From Lachnospiraceae bacterium MD308 (GTDB lineage: Bacteria; Bacillota; Clostridia; Lachnospirales; Lachnospiraceae), in NCBI GenBank assembly GCA_010206225.2, contig VIQU02000007.1, positions 54,769 to 118,768 of the forward strand: 64,000 nucleotides of DNA, read 5' to 3'. Below the pieces are notes generated by a model, which searched no databases, was not told the origin of the DNA, and was given only the letters and a program-made list of their open reading frames with translations. Made by a program: the position numbers and the translations under genes. Of this stretch, positions 1 to 8,816 are shown piece by piece (within the stretch, counting starts at the first letter, position 1; the number at the start of each line of letters is the position of its first letter).

Positions 1-1384
1 CTCCGGCAGCAACTGTATTGAGGGATATCTCCTCCAGCATATATGTACTCTCAATCTTTTCTTTGGCCGCCTCAATGATATCCGAATATCTCCGCCCGCT
101 CACCATATCCCGAAGCTCGATAGCCCTCGACAGGAACCGGCGCATATACTCCTGCATTTCCTGAGCGGTGTGGATCTTCTGTATGGAATCCTTAAAGCCT
201 TCTGCCTCCCCCTGAAATGCTTCGTCAGAAGTCCCGATCTTTTCACAAAATGACATGATAACGATATACACGTCCATAACAATATATTGGCGCATCAGCA
301 TAGATTTGAAATTGTCCTCTGGCATTTCCTTCATATATGCCCTTGTAAAACCTTCAACCTCCTCCTGCGTCCCATTGTTCAGGAATTTTTCAACAGATTC
401 CCTTGTCCGCTCGATCTCTCCAAAGCCCCGGACTTCAAAATCTGCAAGTCCCTGCATATTCTTAAGCTCACCCACACGCACGATCCGATTAAGCTCGCTT
501 AAAAATCTTCCGGAAAATGCATGGTCTGCATCGGAAAAAGACTGCGGAATCTCGCGAAGCCTCATTACTGGCTTTCCGATTCCTCCGAAATATTCCAATT
601 CCTTGTAATCCTCCATCATCAGCTTTATCCGCTTGGCAAGACGATCCGTCTTTTGCTCCATCTGCTCCTCATCGTCTGCCGTCAAAAGAAACGCCCATCC
701 GTCAATCCCTCTCTGAAAAATATATACATATGAAATCTTTTTGATCATATTCTCCAGATTTTCGCAGGCCTCTACCACACCCCCTGACTGCTCGCCCACT
801 CCGATAACACTGAAAACCTTAAATAATATCATTTCATACACATGAGCGCTCAGGTTCATATCGTACTGCCTGCCAAGATCGATCGCTTCTGCGGTAGACA
901 ACCCGCCTGATATTAACTGGCCGAATAACTTAAGCTTCTCCCGCTCTGTTTTCTCCTGCATGTCCTCCGCATATCGTTTCAAAAGCTCCTTCTCTTCCTT
1001 CTCCTGCCGGATAAGCTGACTTACCCCCTTCAGCGAATCTAAAAGCTTTGAAGCGCTGACCGGCTTTAGAAGATACTCTGTAACGCCGATCCGGATCGCT
1101 TCTTTCGCATAATCAAATTCATCATATCCGCTTAAGATCAGTATACGGATGTCCGGAAGCTCCTGCTTTGCCAGACGGCTTAATTCCAGCCCGTCCATAA
1201 AGGGCATACGGATATCCGTGATCAGAATATCCGGCTTTTCTTTTAAGATCATAGGATAAGCAAGTTCGCCGTCGCTTGCCTCGCCCACAAACTCATACCC
1301 TTCCTTCTCCCACTCTATACTGTTTTTAATCCCGTTCCTTATAACAATCTCATCCTCTACAAGAAAGATCTTAATCTTTTCCAT
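1..1384 (-). CDS. YesN-type response regulator (receiver + AraC HTH), C-terminus beyond window
   Basis: Two-component response regulator that would activate transcription when phosphorylated by a partner kinase lying outside the window. The frame starts at ATG 1384 (MEKIKIFLVEDE) and runs off the left edge after about 461 codons. The receiver domain (about residues 1-120) shows the acidic pair E10/D11, phospho-acceptor D57 in LITDIRMPFMDG and the conserved Lys in YLLKPV. A long middle region follows. The last visible residues (DIIEAAKEKIE...LNTVAA) match the start of an AraC-type helix-turn-helix, so only the DNA-binding end is missing. Such YesN proteins usually sit beside a YesM kinase and a sugar ABC transporter. 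That context is not visible here. Confidence 0.85.
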   Translation of the reverse strand, partial: MEKIKIFLVEDEIVIRNGIKNSIEWEKEGYEFVGEASDGELAYPMILKEKPDILITDIRMPFMDGLELSRLAKQELPDIRILILSGYDEFDYAKEAIRIGVTEYLLKPVSASKLLDSLKGVSQLIRQEKEEKELLKRYAEDMQEKTEREKLKLFGQLISGGLSTAEAIDLGRQYDMNLSAHVYEMILFKVFSVIGVGEQSGGVVEACENLENMIKKISYVYIFQRGIDGWAFLLTADDEEQMEQKTDRLAKRIKLMMEDYKELEYFGGIGKPVMRLREIPQSFSDADHAFSGRFLSELNRIVRVGELKNMQGLADFEVRGFGEIERTRESVEKFLNNGTQEEVEGFTRAYMKEMPEDNFKSMLMRQYIVMDVYIVIMSFCEKIGTSDEAFQGEAEGFKDSIQKIHTAQEMQEYMRRFLSRAIELRDMVSGRRYSDIIEAAKEKIESTYMLEEISLNTVAAG

Positions 1385-1701
1385 TCCATGCACCCGCCTG
1401 TCTTTTTCCTTATTGTAACATCTCTCATGATACCTATAGGTTTTGAAGCAATACTTTTTATGTAAGCCCTGACACCATGTCCTGATATTATATATAATAC
1501 TTTGTTTTGGCCTGAAAAAAATTAGTTTTTTTATGTGAATTGTTAAATATTTTTCGATACTTCCAGCTATAGGCTATATAACAGCAGTCTTTACACCTGT
1601 ATTACAATATACAAAAAACCTCGTCATATAAATATGTCAGATTGCCTTTCTTACATATATTATATAACAAGGTCCTTTAAATAGTTGTTTACATCCATAT
1701 T
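1385..1701. other. AT-rich intergenic region, no gene
   Basis: A 317-bp non-coding stretch between the end of nrdG and the start of the response regulator. It should carry the response-regulator promoter. It is very AT-rich with several TATAAT-like words (for example around 1490-1500) and A/T runs near 1517-1534. I see no convincing ORF, RNA or hairpin terminator. Confidence 0.5.
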
Positions 1702-2217
1702 TCAGGATTCATAAAGCCTTCCCGCATCTTTTCCCTTTTTAAGCTTTATCACCCGTTGGTTTTTACTGCCCCTGAACTGTAAGGTGATGTCCTTCTGCGC
1801 CTCGATAAACGGGCCGTCCACCAGCACATCCAGATACGACAGCATCTCCTCTGTCACATCTGTGTATGCCCGCCCTCCTTCCTTAAGGTCAGTATCATAA
1901 AGATAACCAGAATAGCTCCAGATATCTTTACTTGGATATTCTCTTTTTACTCTTCGCAAAAGCTTCACCAGCTCCTGCTGGTTCTCCGGCTCAAAGGGCT
2001 CGCCGCCAAGTAGTGTAAGCCCCTGTATATAATCCGGCGCGAGCAGGCTAATGATCTTATCTTCTGTTTCTTTCGTGTAAGGCACTCCGTAATTAAAATC
2101 CCAGGTCTCAGCATTAAAGCAGCCCTTACAGCGATGCCTGCAGCCCGACACAAACAGACTGACTCTTACACCCGGACCGTCTGCGATATCGCATTCTTTT
2201 ATATTGCCATAATTCAC
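1702..2217 (-). CDS. nrdG: Anaerobic ribonucleoside-triphosphate reductase activating protein
   Basis: Radical SAM activase that installs the glycyl radical on NrdD, allowing deoxynucleotide synthesis without oxygen. The cluster motif CRHRCKGC (CxxxCxxC) lies about 25 residues from the start and is preceded by the family hallmark DIADGPGVRVSLFVSGC. The glycine-rich TLLGGEPF segment follows. Length (171 residues) is normal. The frame can be extended to a GTG at 2235, but the GTG at 2217 sits 5-6 nt after AGGCGGGG and gives the usual N-terminus VNYGNIKECDIA, so it is preferred. Unusually, its substrate nrdD is not adjacent but about 14 kb away (16041-18230) on the same strand. Confidence 0.93.
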   Translation of the reverse strand: MNYGNIKECDIADGPGVRVSLFVSGCRHRCKGCFNAETWDFNYGVPYTKETEDKIISLLAPDYIQGLTLLGGEPFEPENQQELVKLLRRVKREYPSKDIWSYSGYLYDTDLKEGGRAYTDVTEEMLSYLDVLVDGPFIEAQKDITLQFRGSKNQRVIKLKKGKDAGRLYES

Positions 2218-2319
2218 TCTGACCCCGCCTTTCACTCAATACTATGACCAGTACAAAGAAGCACACACTCCGGGCCATCGCCTCACAACGTGTACTTCTG
2301 TTATATGATAGTTCTTTAC

Positions 2320-3165
2320 TTAACCGGCATACATAACCTCTTTAAACAAAGTTTTGGAAGGATACTTTGTCAGCCCTTTTACCCATCCGGACTTTCCTCC
2401 TTTTATCTTCACGTGAAGATATATCTGATTATGTTTCATATTAATATAGATCCTGTCAATCTTTACCTTTTTGCCTTTTACCAGTGTTGCCGTCTTTTTT
2501 CCTCCCGGGCTTTTCAATACCTTCATAGTTTTGTTTGCTGTCCAGTAAGTTTTTTTCTGGTAATTTATGATTGTTTCAGAAACTTTGGTATTGGTAGTTT
2601 TCTGTACCATCTTCCCATTTTTATATTGATAATCAAGAGAAAAACTAATCCCGCCGAGAGAATATGACATTACCCTGTACTTTACAGTAATCTTATTGCC
2701 TGACACCTTTATGCTCCCGATACTGTTATGATAGCCAATCTTAGACATTGCATCTAAATCAATAACTTGCTTCAATTTACCATCTTTATACTGGTATATC
2801 GCAGCTCCCGGCACGTCGTCATTATATGTTCCCGGAACTATTGAAAGAAATGTCTTCCCATTTTGCAACTCTAAACGCCTGATATCCAAACTGTAGATCG
2901 GGCCATACTTGTTGCTCTTTTTCAATACATTTTTCCCGTTGATATATACCTCATAACTCGAAAACTCCTCATATTCTTTATCCCAGTTTCCTGAGATCAG
3001 CAAAGTATCCGCCTTTTTATCACCGGTAATATCATACTTCGTATATGTCTGATTCACTTTCAGCTTATTATTTGCCGCCTTAGCTTCTGCCGAAACCGGG
3101 ACAGCGATAAACAATGCTGCTGTCAAAACTAACAAAACTGCCATTCTTTTCATAAAGTTTCCCAT
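2320..3165 (-). CDS. Secreted protein with C-terminal bacterial SH3-like domain
   Basis: Exported protein of unknown role. Starting at the ATG at 3165, which is 7 nt after GGGAGG, it has a classical signal peptide: KR, a hydrophobic stretch AVLLVLTAALFIAVP, then VSAEAKA with a probable cleavage at ASA-like VSA/EAKA. The middle (DITGDKKADTLLISGN) resembles a VCBS/FG-GAP-like Asp-rich repeat. The end (TYWTANKTMKVLKSPGGKKTATLVKGKKVKIDRIYI...GWVKG) fits an SH3b-like wall-binding domain. The in-frame ATGs at 3180 and 3171 lack suitable spacing. No operon partner is evident, and substrate and function are unknown. Confidence 0.75.
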   Translation of the reverse strand: MGNFMKRMAVLLVLTAALFIAVPVSAEAKAANNKLKVNQTYTKYDITGDKKADTLLISGNWDKEYEEFSSYEVYINGKNVLKKSNKYGPIYSLDIRRLELQNGKTFLSIVPGTYNDDVPGAAIYQYKDGKLKQVIDLDAMSKIGYHNSIGSIKVSGNKITVKYRVMSYSLGGISFSLDYQYKNGKMVQKTTNTKVSETIINYQKKTYWTANKTMKVLKSPGGKKTATLVKGKKVKIDRIYINMKHNQIYLHVKIKGGKSGWVKGLTKYPSKTLFKEVMYAG

Positions 3166-3285
3166 ATTCATTCCTCCCATTCCCTCGTGCCTTCAAGTTT
3201 ACTCTTACTTCTTAAATTTTACCATATCCTTTACCCTCGTTCAATGTTCAGTCATTAAAAACAATCATTCTCTTGCTTTTTTTAG

Positions 3286-3629
3286 TTAAATTAAGTATAT
3301 AATCCTCTCACACTGCCCTTGTATTTCTTCGTCATGTGTTACTAACACAACTGTTTTCCCTTCTATTAACGCAAAGTTTTGAAACAAAAAGCACACTTTT
3401 TGGCGATAATAAAGTAATTTATCTTTCCTTTTCGTAATCTCTTTATGATCAATCAGAAGCCGCCCCGAATCAAACTCCTCAATCAGACCAATGATATGTA
3501 AGAACGTTGTTTTCCGGTCCCGCTCGCCCCTGCAAAACACACAAATTCTCCTGTATCTATCCTAAAACTATAATGATCGAAAATAATATGCTCTCCGAAT
3601 TTTTTACAGATATCAATTCCTTCTATCAT
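3286..3629 (-). pseudogene. ABC transporter ATP-binding protein, internally deleted and frameshifted
   Basis: Remnant of a small export-type ABC ATPase. The start is the ATG at 3629 after GAAAGGGGAG. The N-terminal part reads MIEGIDICKKFGEHIIFDHYSFRI and reaches the Walker A region FAGASGTGK, where a frameshift near 3520-3540 breaks the reading. It continues in another frame as KTTFLHIIGLIEEFDSG and the Q-loop LFQNFALIE. It then jumps directly to the H-loop VVLVTHDEEI. The LSGGQ signature, Walker B and about 80 residues between are gone. The layout resembles the ATPases annotated for lactococcin-972-type bacteriocin export. No membrane partner remains next to it. Confidence 0.75.
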
Positions 3630-3689
3630 ACTTTCTCCCCTTTCAAAACTCAAATAAACTTTCACTTCGCTTCAGAGAATCGAGCGTCC

Positions 3690-5237
3690 TCAGAAACTTT
3701 TTAAGGCCCATATTTCCGCTTGCTCATATACATCCATTATCGAGTCAAGGGGAATCTGCTCAAGCTCCCATGTCCCGTCCTCGTGCAATGTGACAAGCTC
3801 CGCTCCTCTCTGTTCTGTATCGTCTTCAATCCCCGGCATAGCCAGATAATCAATACTCATACCATAGGTCAGCCGAATGCCCTTATACTCCAGCGACATA
3901 TTGTTGTAGTGGTCATGTCCGCAAAAAACAGCTTCCGTACTGCCAAGCTCACACATCCTGTCAAACAGTTTACTTGGGTAATCGGAACAACATATCTTAT
4001 CGATCATTCTCTCATTATTTTCCCCGAAAAAATATGTCACTTCTTCGCTTCCCTTCTCATACAGCTCGTACGCGGTCCGGTACTGCTGCAGCGGAATATG
4101 AAAAAATGCCATAGAAGGAACTGTGCGCCCCTCTTCAGCATTCAGGCGCTCCACCTGTGCCGCGTACCAATCCACCTGATCGTCATGGATATAGTCATAT
4201 ACATTGATTCCCTCTCCGGTATAACTATTGCTGTCGATAAGGAATAGAGCGGTATTCATGCTCCCATCTTTATTTCGTACCTCAATCAACTGATTATTCC
4301 TTCCTGTGATATCCGGCTGGACATAAGGATACAGAAGTGTCCCCGACGTATTGTAGGACAGTGACTTATAAACTTCATTAAGCTCCTGTCCAGAAAACGC
4401 CGCCAGGCTTTCTGTATCATGGTTTCCGTAGGTAAATGCCCACGGAATCCCCATATTCCGCATGAAAGCCGCAAACTGATGCACCGGAGCTAGATTGTTT
4501 AGCGACATTGACATGATTCCTATGGGAAAGCAGAGATCGCCTGTCACAACAACAAGATCCGGCTTTGTATGTTCGATTTCCGCATAGCACGCTTTGAGCG
4601 CTTTCAGATCCTTCCGGTAAGAATAAAGACTTCCGCCTATATGAATATCTGTAAGGTGCAGGATTTTAAAATCTTCCTTCAAAGACGTAATCGTATAAAT
4701 CCCCGTCTCTTCATCATAATCAATATCATTTTGGCTATGCTTCACTACAGGAACGGAATTGATATACCTCTGAGTGTACCATGTATCACGCCGCAACGCC
4801 AAATACCCAGAGAACGTGACGGCTGCTGCCGTGATCAGCGCAATCCTGCGTTTATTTATCACAATATTTTTATAAACGGCGCTTTTACGAAACACCAAAT
4901 CATACACCCATATCATTGCCTGAAAGATAATTGCCGCCCCGATCAGGAAATTGACCGGATACTCCATATTTCCCCAGCAAAATATGATAACTGTCGCCGC
5001 TGCCGTCCAGTATACAGCCGAAAAAACAGTTATCCCCGCCAAATGTCTTTTATAATTTTCATTTTCAGAAAGATGTATCCTTCTTTGGATCATCTTCATG
5101 AGCATCCGGTTCTTAATACAGCAATAAAGCGGCACCTCAATGAAGATAATATTCAGGAAAATATTTTCAACCAGTTCGTCAAGTTTTGAGCCTCCCCTGA
5201 AATAAAAACCAAGTTCTAACAGAATAAAGACTGTCAT
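3690..5237 (-). CDS. Membrane-anchored metallophosphoesterase
   Basis: Predicted calcineurin-like metal-dependent phosphohydrolase facing outside the membrane. The N-terminal about 160 residues contain four or five hydrophobic segments. The catalytic domain (about 190-470) has all family motifs: DIH in LHLTDIHIGG, GD in VVVTGDLC, GNHD in FTYGNHDTE, FFHIP, and GHDH in VFCGHDHYN. The substrate is unknown. The start is uncertain. ATG 5237 has no ribosome binding site and cuts into the first hydrophobic segment. The frame stays open upstream to 5357 with no usable start codon, and is in phase with the gene at 5358-5855, separated only by its TAG stop. Confidence 0.82.
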   Translation of the reverse strand: MTVFILLELGFYFRGGSKLDELVENIFLNIIFIEVPLYCCIKNRMLMKMIQRRIHLSENENYKRHLAGITVFSAVYWTAAATVIIFCWGNMEYPVNFLIGAAIIFQAMIWVYDLVFRKSAVYKNIVINKRRIALITAAAVTFSGYLALRRDTWYTQRYINSVPVVKHSQNDIDYDEETGIYTITSLKEDFKILHLTDIHIGGSLYSYRKDLKALKACYAEIEHTKPDLVVVTGDLCFPIGIMSMSLNNLAPVHQFAAFMRNMGIPWAFTYGNHDTESLAAFSGQELNEVYKSLSYNTSGTLLYPYVQPDITGRNNQLIEVRNKDGSMNTALFLIDSNSYTGEGINVYDYIHDDQVDWYAAQVERLNAEEGRTVPSMAFFHIPLQQYRTAYELYEKGSEEVTYFFGENNERMIDKICCSDYPSKLFDRMCELGSTEAVFCGHDHYNNMSLEYKGIRLTYGMSIDYLAMPGIEDDTEQRGAELVTLHEDGTWELEQIPLDSIMDVYEQAEIWALKSF

Positions 5238-5357
5238 AACAGCAAAAAACAGAGCAATGCCATTAAGCCTGCGCTTTGCGTACCGATCGGACAGACCTCT
5301 GAGATATTGGAACGACCCGGCGGTATATTTTTCTGACCCGCAATCCTTCTCGATCGA

Positions 5358-5855
5358 CTAAAATCTGCGAACAAGAAGGGTAATGATTCCGCCAAGCAGC
5401 AAAATATAAAGAAGAACGAAACCCACATACGGCACACCTGCTGCCAGATCATAGATCAGCCATATCAGTTCGGCAAAGATCATAACACTAAGCAGCGAGA
5501 TTGCGTAAATTCTCCGACGCTGTCCGGCAAGCTCTTTTTGCAGTGTCTTTATATCTCTGACTCCTCCCGTCTGGCGCCATCTTCCAGCATCTTCCGCGCG
5601 GTATCCAGCCAGAACAGCCATATCTGACAGTCTGGTATATCTGCTGAATAGCTCTTCTAAGCATTTTTCTGCCTCTTCTGTATCCGCTTCTGACGTTCTT
5701 TTCCCCGGCAGTTTGTCCGGCTTACCCTCTTCCCGCATCCGCTCAAACTCACGGTTCAGAGCTTTCTCAATCTTTTTCTGCGCCTGCTGAGTCTCCTCGG
5801 AGTATGGAATATTTTCAAAATACATCTGTACAAAATTTTTGATTCGTTCCGTCAT
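5358..5855 (-). CDS. Small two-TM membrane protein of unknown function
   Basis: 165-residue protein starting at ATG 5855 with an upstream GGAGGG. The N-terminal about 110 residues are charged and helical (MTERIKNFVQMYFENIPYSEETQQ...), resembling the cytoplasmic prefix domains seen in front of some Lachnospiraceae membrane proteins. Two hydrophobic segments follow (about 115-135 and 140-160), and it ends VRRF-TAG. The following metallophosphoesterase frame is in the same phase directly after this TAG, so the two could be halves of one ancestral fusion or simply tightly coupled genes. I do not recognise a named family. Confidence 0.65.
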   Translation of the reverse strand: MTERIKNFVQMYFENIPYSEETQQAQKKIEKALNREFERMREEGKPDKLPGKRTSEADTEEAEKCLEELFSRYTRLSDMAVLAGYRAEDAGRWRQTGGVRDIKTLQKELAGQRRRIYAISLLSVMIFAELIWLIYDLAAGVPYVGFVLLYILLLGGIITLLVRRF

Positions 5856-5892
5856 CTATGCCCTCCGATCATTTTTCCCATCCAGACCACAT

Positions 5893-6414
5893 CTAACTGC
5901 GGACCTTTCGGACTGCTATATAACGGCAGTGAGGCATATCCACGCCACGGTAACGCTTTGTCCACGTATCTGACGCTGTCATGCCGTTTCTGAGTGCGAC
6001 CCTCTGTGATGCAGTGTTCGTATCCCGGATGATCGAACAGACCTCTTCTGCACCAAGCTCCTCAAAGGCATACTGCCTGCACGCTCTGGCCGCTTCTATG
6101 GCATAGCCCTTATGCCAGTATTCCCGTCTGAACAAGTATCCGATCTCCAGTACTTCTCTGTCCTTCCACTGCTGCATGGTCAGTCCGCACTGTCCGATCA
6201 GCTCCTCGGATTCCTTCAGGATAACCGCCCACAATCCGTGCCCCAGTTTATCATAGCGTAAAATCTGCCTGTCAATCCACTCCCACACTTCGTCATCACG
6301 AAATGCACCTTCATATGCGTACATCGTCTCCTCATCTTGCAGAATCTTGCAGATCGGATCAAAATCAGACCGACTCATCTCCCTCATATACAATCTTTTA
6401 GTTTCAAGAATCAT
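5893..6414 (-). CDS. GNAT family N-acetyltransferase (RimJ/RimL type)
   Basis: 173-residue acetyltransferase transferring acetyl from acetyl-CoA to an unknown amine. It has the RimJ-like opening ILETKRLYMREM, motif LIGQCGL, acetyl-CoA loop segment EIGYLFRREYWHKGYAIEAARACRQYAFEELG and the C-terminal ASQRVALRNGMTASDTW typical of the family. The start at 6414 follows AAAGGAGAGAAT. The coding sequence overlaps the end of the DUF89 gene by 11 bp, so the two are co-transcribed and probably translationally coupled. Confidence 0.85.
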   Translation of the reverse strand: MILETKRLYMREMSRSDFDPICKILQDEETMYAYEGAFRDDEVWEWIDRQILRYDKLGHGLWAVILKESEELIGQCGLTMQQWKDREVLEIGYLFRREYWHKGYAIEAARACRQYAFEELGAEEVCSIIRDTNTASQRVALRNGMTASDTWTKRYRGVDMPHCRYIAVRKVRS

Positions 6415-7321
6415 ATTCTCTCCTTTCTCCTATGCCGCCCTTTTTCATACAGACAACCGACATCTTTTTTACGCCCAGCGGATCTGCAACAATGCCGCAT
6501 TTTGCCATAAACAGAAAAAACAGATTCTCTTTCCCGCAGTCTTGCAGTCCTTCGTAGTTTCCCTGTCCTTTACAGATAACAACGTCTGCCGTTCTGAAGA
6601 TTTTCTGAAAATGTGGCGACGTTCTATGTAAAACCGTTCCTAGCGAACCGTCACCGTTGGAAATCACTTCCGCAACCTCCTGCATGCCCGCCTCACTGGC
6701 ATCATCCGCTGTAACATCATTCACGATCGGTTTCCCGCGCACTCCGTAATATACATAAAGTTCTTTATTATACTCCTTCAGCAGCGAGATAAAATACTTA
6801 TCTAATACGATCTCGCCGCAGTTGTCACCAAGATACAGCAGGGTACGACTGCTCTTGACTGCCTGAAACAACTGCTTTGAATGATCGATTGCTATTTCGG
6901 TTTCAGCAATATCCTGTATCAATTCTTTAAAAGTATTTTCATCGAATCTGTGTCTTGCCGCAAAATCAATAAGATTTCCTGCTATGGCAAGCTTTAAGCC
7001 ACATTCCAACCGCCTGCCGCTTTGATCAATAAGACCGCGTATCATATCTGACATGGACAACACAAGCTGATTATAGTAGCTTTTTATCTCCTTGTAAGGA
7101 TTATCCGTCCCTACAACATCTATCATCAACCCCCATATCTCGCCCATGATCTCCGGATTCGACTTTGACATATCGCAGGTCTTAAGATAATCACCTGCAA
7201 GATTAATGAGCTGACCTTCCTTTTCCCTGCCTAGCTGCATAAATGCACTGATCTTTTTCATCTGACTGATATCACATTCAAAGCATTCCCGATGCATCCT
7301 ACTTTTCCACTCCTTTTTCAT
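6404..7321 (-). CDS. DUF89 / ARMT1-like damage-control phosphatase
   Basis: Member of the DUF89 metal-dependent phosphatase family, proposed to remove phosphate from damaged or misphosphorylated metabolites. Visible motifs are the N-terminal Cys pair ECFEC, LLYLGDNCGEIVLDK (metal-binding Asp/Asn), the RGKPIVNDVTADDA loop, and DVVICKGQGNYEGL. The length is normal. The track start at 7321 has no ribosome binding site. The ATG at 7297 (MHRECFECDISQ) gives the usual family N-terminus and has AAGGAG about 12 nt upstream, so it may be the real start. The downstream GNAT gene overlaps it by 11 bp. Confidence 0.85.
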   Translation of the reverse strand: MKKEWKSRMHRECFECDISQMKKISAFMQLGREKEGQLINLAGDYLKTCDMSKSNPEIMGEIWGLMIDVVGTDNPYKEIKSYYNQLVLSMSDMIRGLIDQSGRRLECGLKLAIAGNLIDFAARHRFDENTFKELIQDIAETEIAIDHSKQLFQAVKSSRTLLYLGDNCGEIVLDKYFISLLKEYNKELYVYYGVRGKPIVNDVTADDASEAGMQEVAEVISNGDGSLGTVLHRTSPHFQKIFRTADVVICKGQGNYEGLQDCGKENLFFLFMAKCGIVADPLGVKKMSVVCMKKGGIGERREYDS

Positions 7322-7357
7322 CTTTTGCGCTTTGCATTTTCCAAATATGAGATAACT

Positions 7358-7522
7358 CTAGTATAATCCACACTAATTGCCTTTATGTTTCGGTGCAGAA
7401 TAAATTTTCATATGCAAGGCGGAGGAATGAGGCGTAGTGGGCGCTACGCCGATTGACGACAACGTGGCAGATGGAAATTTAGCCAATCGAAACATAAGGT
7501 TAATTAGTGCGGATTATACTAG
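7358..7522. repeat. 165-bp palindromic MITE-like element
   Basis: Long inverted repeat. The outer arms, CTAGTATAATCC at 7358 and its complement ending at 7522, continue through near-perfect complementarity (CACTAATT..CCTTATGTTTCG) for about 36 bp. Imperfect pairing then continues through AAATTTTCATATGC against GCAGATGGAAATTT. The centre, GGCGTAGTGGGCGCTACGCC (7430-7450), is itself a palindrome. It carries no ORF. Architecture, size and position 27 bp past the vanZ stop fit a non-autonomous miniature element or REP-like hairpin. Each arm contains a TATAAT word, so it could supply a promoter to flanking genes. No second copy was found in the window. Confidence 0.7.
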
Positions 7523-7549
7523 TCATGAAATTCTCACGCCTGCTGCCAG

Positions 7550-8071
7550 TTACATATTCGCAACGATGAGCAGCGCAAGAAACGCCACCGTGACGACCGT
7601 TCCCACCGACGCCAGGATATTTAAGATTCTGACGGTCCTTTCACCCAGTATTTTTGAACATACGGCAAACAGACCGATACCGATCACCCCGCCCAGAGTA
7701 TTGCCCAGCAGATCTGTAATGTCACTTGCACCAATGGCAAAACAATACTGCAGAGTTTCATACAGCAGACTCACTGCAAATATGGGCAGAACCTTTCCAA
7801 GAAAGCTGATGTTTTGGCCAAGCATCGAAAGATATATTCCAAACGGAATAAAGACGGCGATATTCAGAATAATCTCCGACAGCTCCACCTTGCCATTCAC
7901 GATCACGGAACCTGCAAATGGAATAAGGTTCATACTTCGGAGATTTATTTTGCGGAGCGCTTCTATATCAAGCTCCATCTTAAATAATATGATCCACGTC
8001 AGTACAGCCAGATACACTATAAGCAGTCCTAATGTTACCTTTTTTGATCCTGTATTTTTCTTTCCTCTCAT
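7550..8071 (-). CDS. VanZ-like membrane protein
   Basis: VanZ family integral membrane protein. VanZ confers low-level teicoplanin resistance in enterococci, but the role of most family members is unknown. There are four or five hydrophobic segments with the family signatures NLIPFAGSV, EIILNIAVFIPFGIYLSML, and ETLQYCFAIGASDITDLLGNTLGGVIG. The start is the ATG at 8071, 8 nt after AAGGAG; the TTG one codon earlier is less likely. No vancomycin-resistance genes are nearby, so this is a stand-alone member. Confidence 0.85.
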   Translation of the reverse strand: MRGKKNTGSKKVTLGLLIVYLAVLTWIILFKMELDIEALRKINLRSMNLIPFAGSVIVNGKVELSEIILNIAVFIPFGIYLSMLGQNISFLGKVLPIFAVSLLYETLQYCFAIGASDITDLLGNTLGGVIGIGLFAVCSKILGERTVRILNILASVGTVVTVAFLALLIVANM

Positions 8072-8180
8072 CAAACCAGCTCCTTCATATTATAGTTTCC
8101 GGATATATTATAGTCTCATCAAGAAAGGTACTCAACACGGTATTCTCTTAATATATATTAAGATTTTTTAAACGTATCCT

Positions 8181-8816
8181 CTATTCGATAAATGAGTGGC
8201 TCATGATATAAAACTCTTCCTGACTTGGCTGCTGTCTTTTCTCCATTCTTTCCAGACCGTCATCATACTTTTGCGCCTCTTTCTCATTAACAGCCATCAC
8301 CGGGCTGTCGTAAAACGTCCATGTCTTCATATCCAGCGCGCCCAAGACAAGCTCCTTTACCAGCATTGCCGCCGGATACTTTCCTGTTTCCACACATACC
8401 TTGTATTTCTGGCAGCTCTTAAAGCCAAGCCCTACATAATTTGCCGGGCTTCCAAATATCACGACGACTTCATATCCCAGCTCCTTTGCCCGCCGAAAAG
8501 AATGCTCCATAAGCATTTTCCCGTACCCGCGTCTCTGATACTCCGGGAGAATGCTTACCGGTCCAAAAGTCAGGATAACTTTCTCTTTGCCTTGCTCATC
8601 GACCAGTCTAGACTTCGTATACATGATATTTCCAATAACCCTGCCGTCTAACTCCGCCACAAAATCCAGCTCCGGTACAAAGTCCTCATGTTCCCGCATG
8701 ATATGTACCAGATAATGCTCTGTGCACCCCGGCACGTACTTGTTATAAAATGCCTTTCTGGTTATCTCTTCAACGATATCATAGTCTTTCTCTTCTTCAT
8801 TTCTGATCTGAATCAT
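8181..8816 (-). CDS. GNAT family N-acetyltransferase
   Basis: 211-residue acetyltransferase. It opens MIQIRNEEEKDYDIVEEITRKAF, then FVAELDGRVIGNIMYTKSRL, FGPVSILPEYQRRGYGKMLMEHS (acetyl-CoA loop QRRGYG) and VVIFGSPANYVGLGFKSC. The C-terminal extension covers substrate binding. It matches the YhbS/predicted N-acetyltransferase group. It is monocistronic, with an AAAGGGA ribosome site and a 370-bp non-coding region upstream. Confidence 0.85.
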   Translation of the reverse strand: MIQIRNEEEKDYDIVEEITRKAFYNKYVPGCTEHYLVHIMREHEDFVPELDFVAELDGRVIGNIMYTKSRLVDEQGKEKVILTFGPVSILPEYQRRGYGKMLMEHSFRRAKELGYEVVVIFGSPANYVGLGFKSCQKYKVCVETGKYPAAMLVKELVLGALDMKTWTFYDSPVMAVNEKEAQKYDDGLERMEKRQQPSQEEFYIMSHSFIE

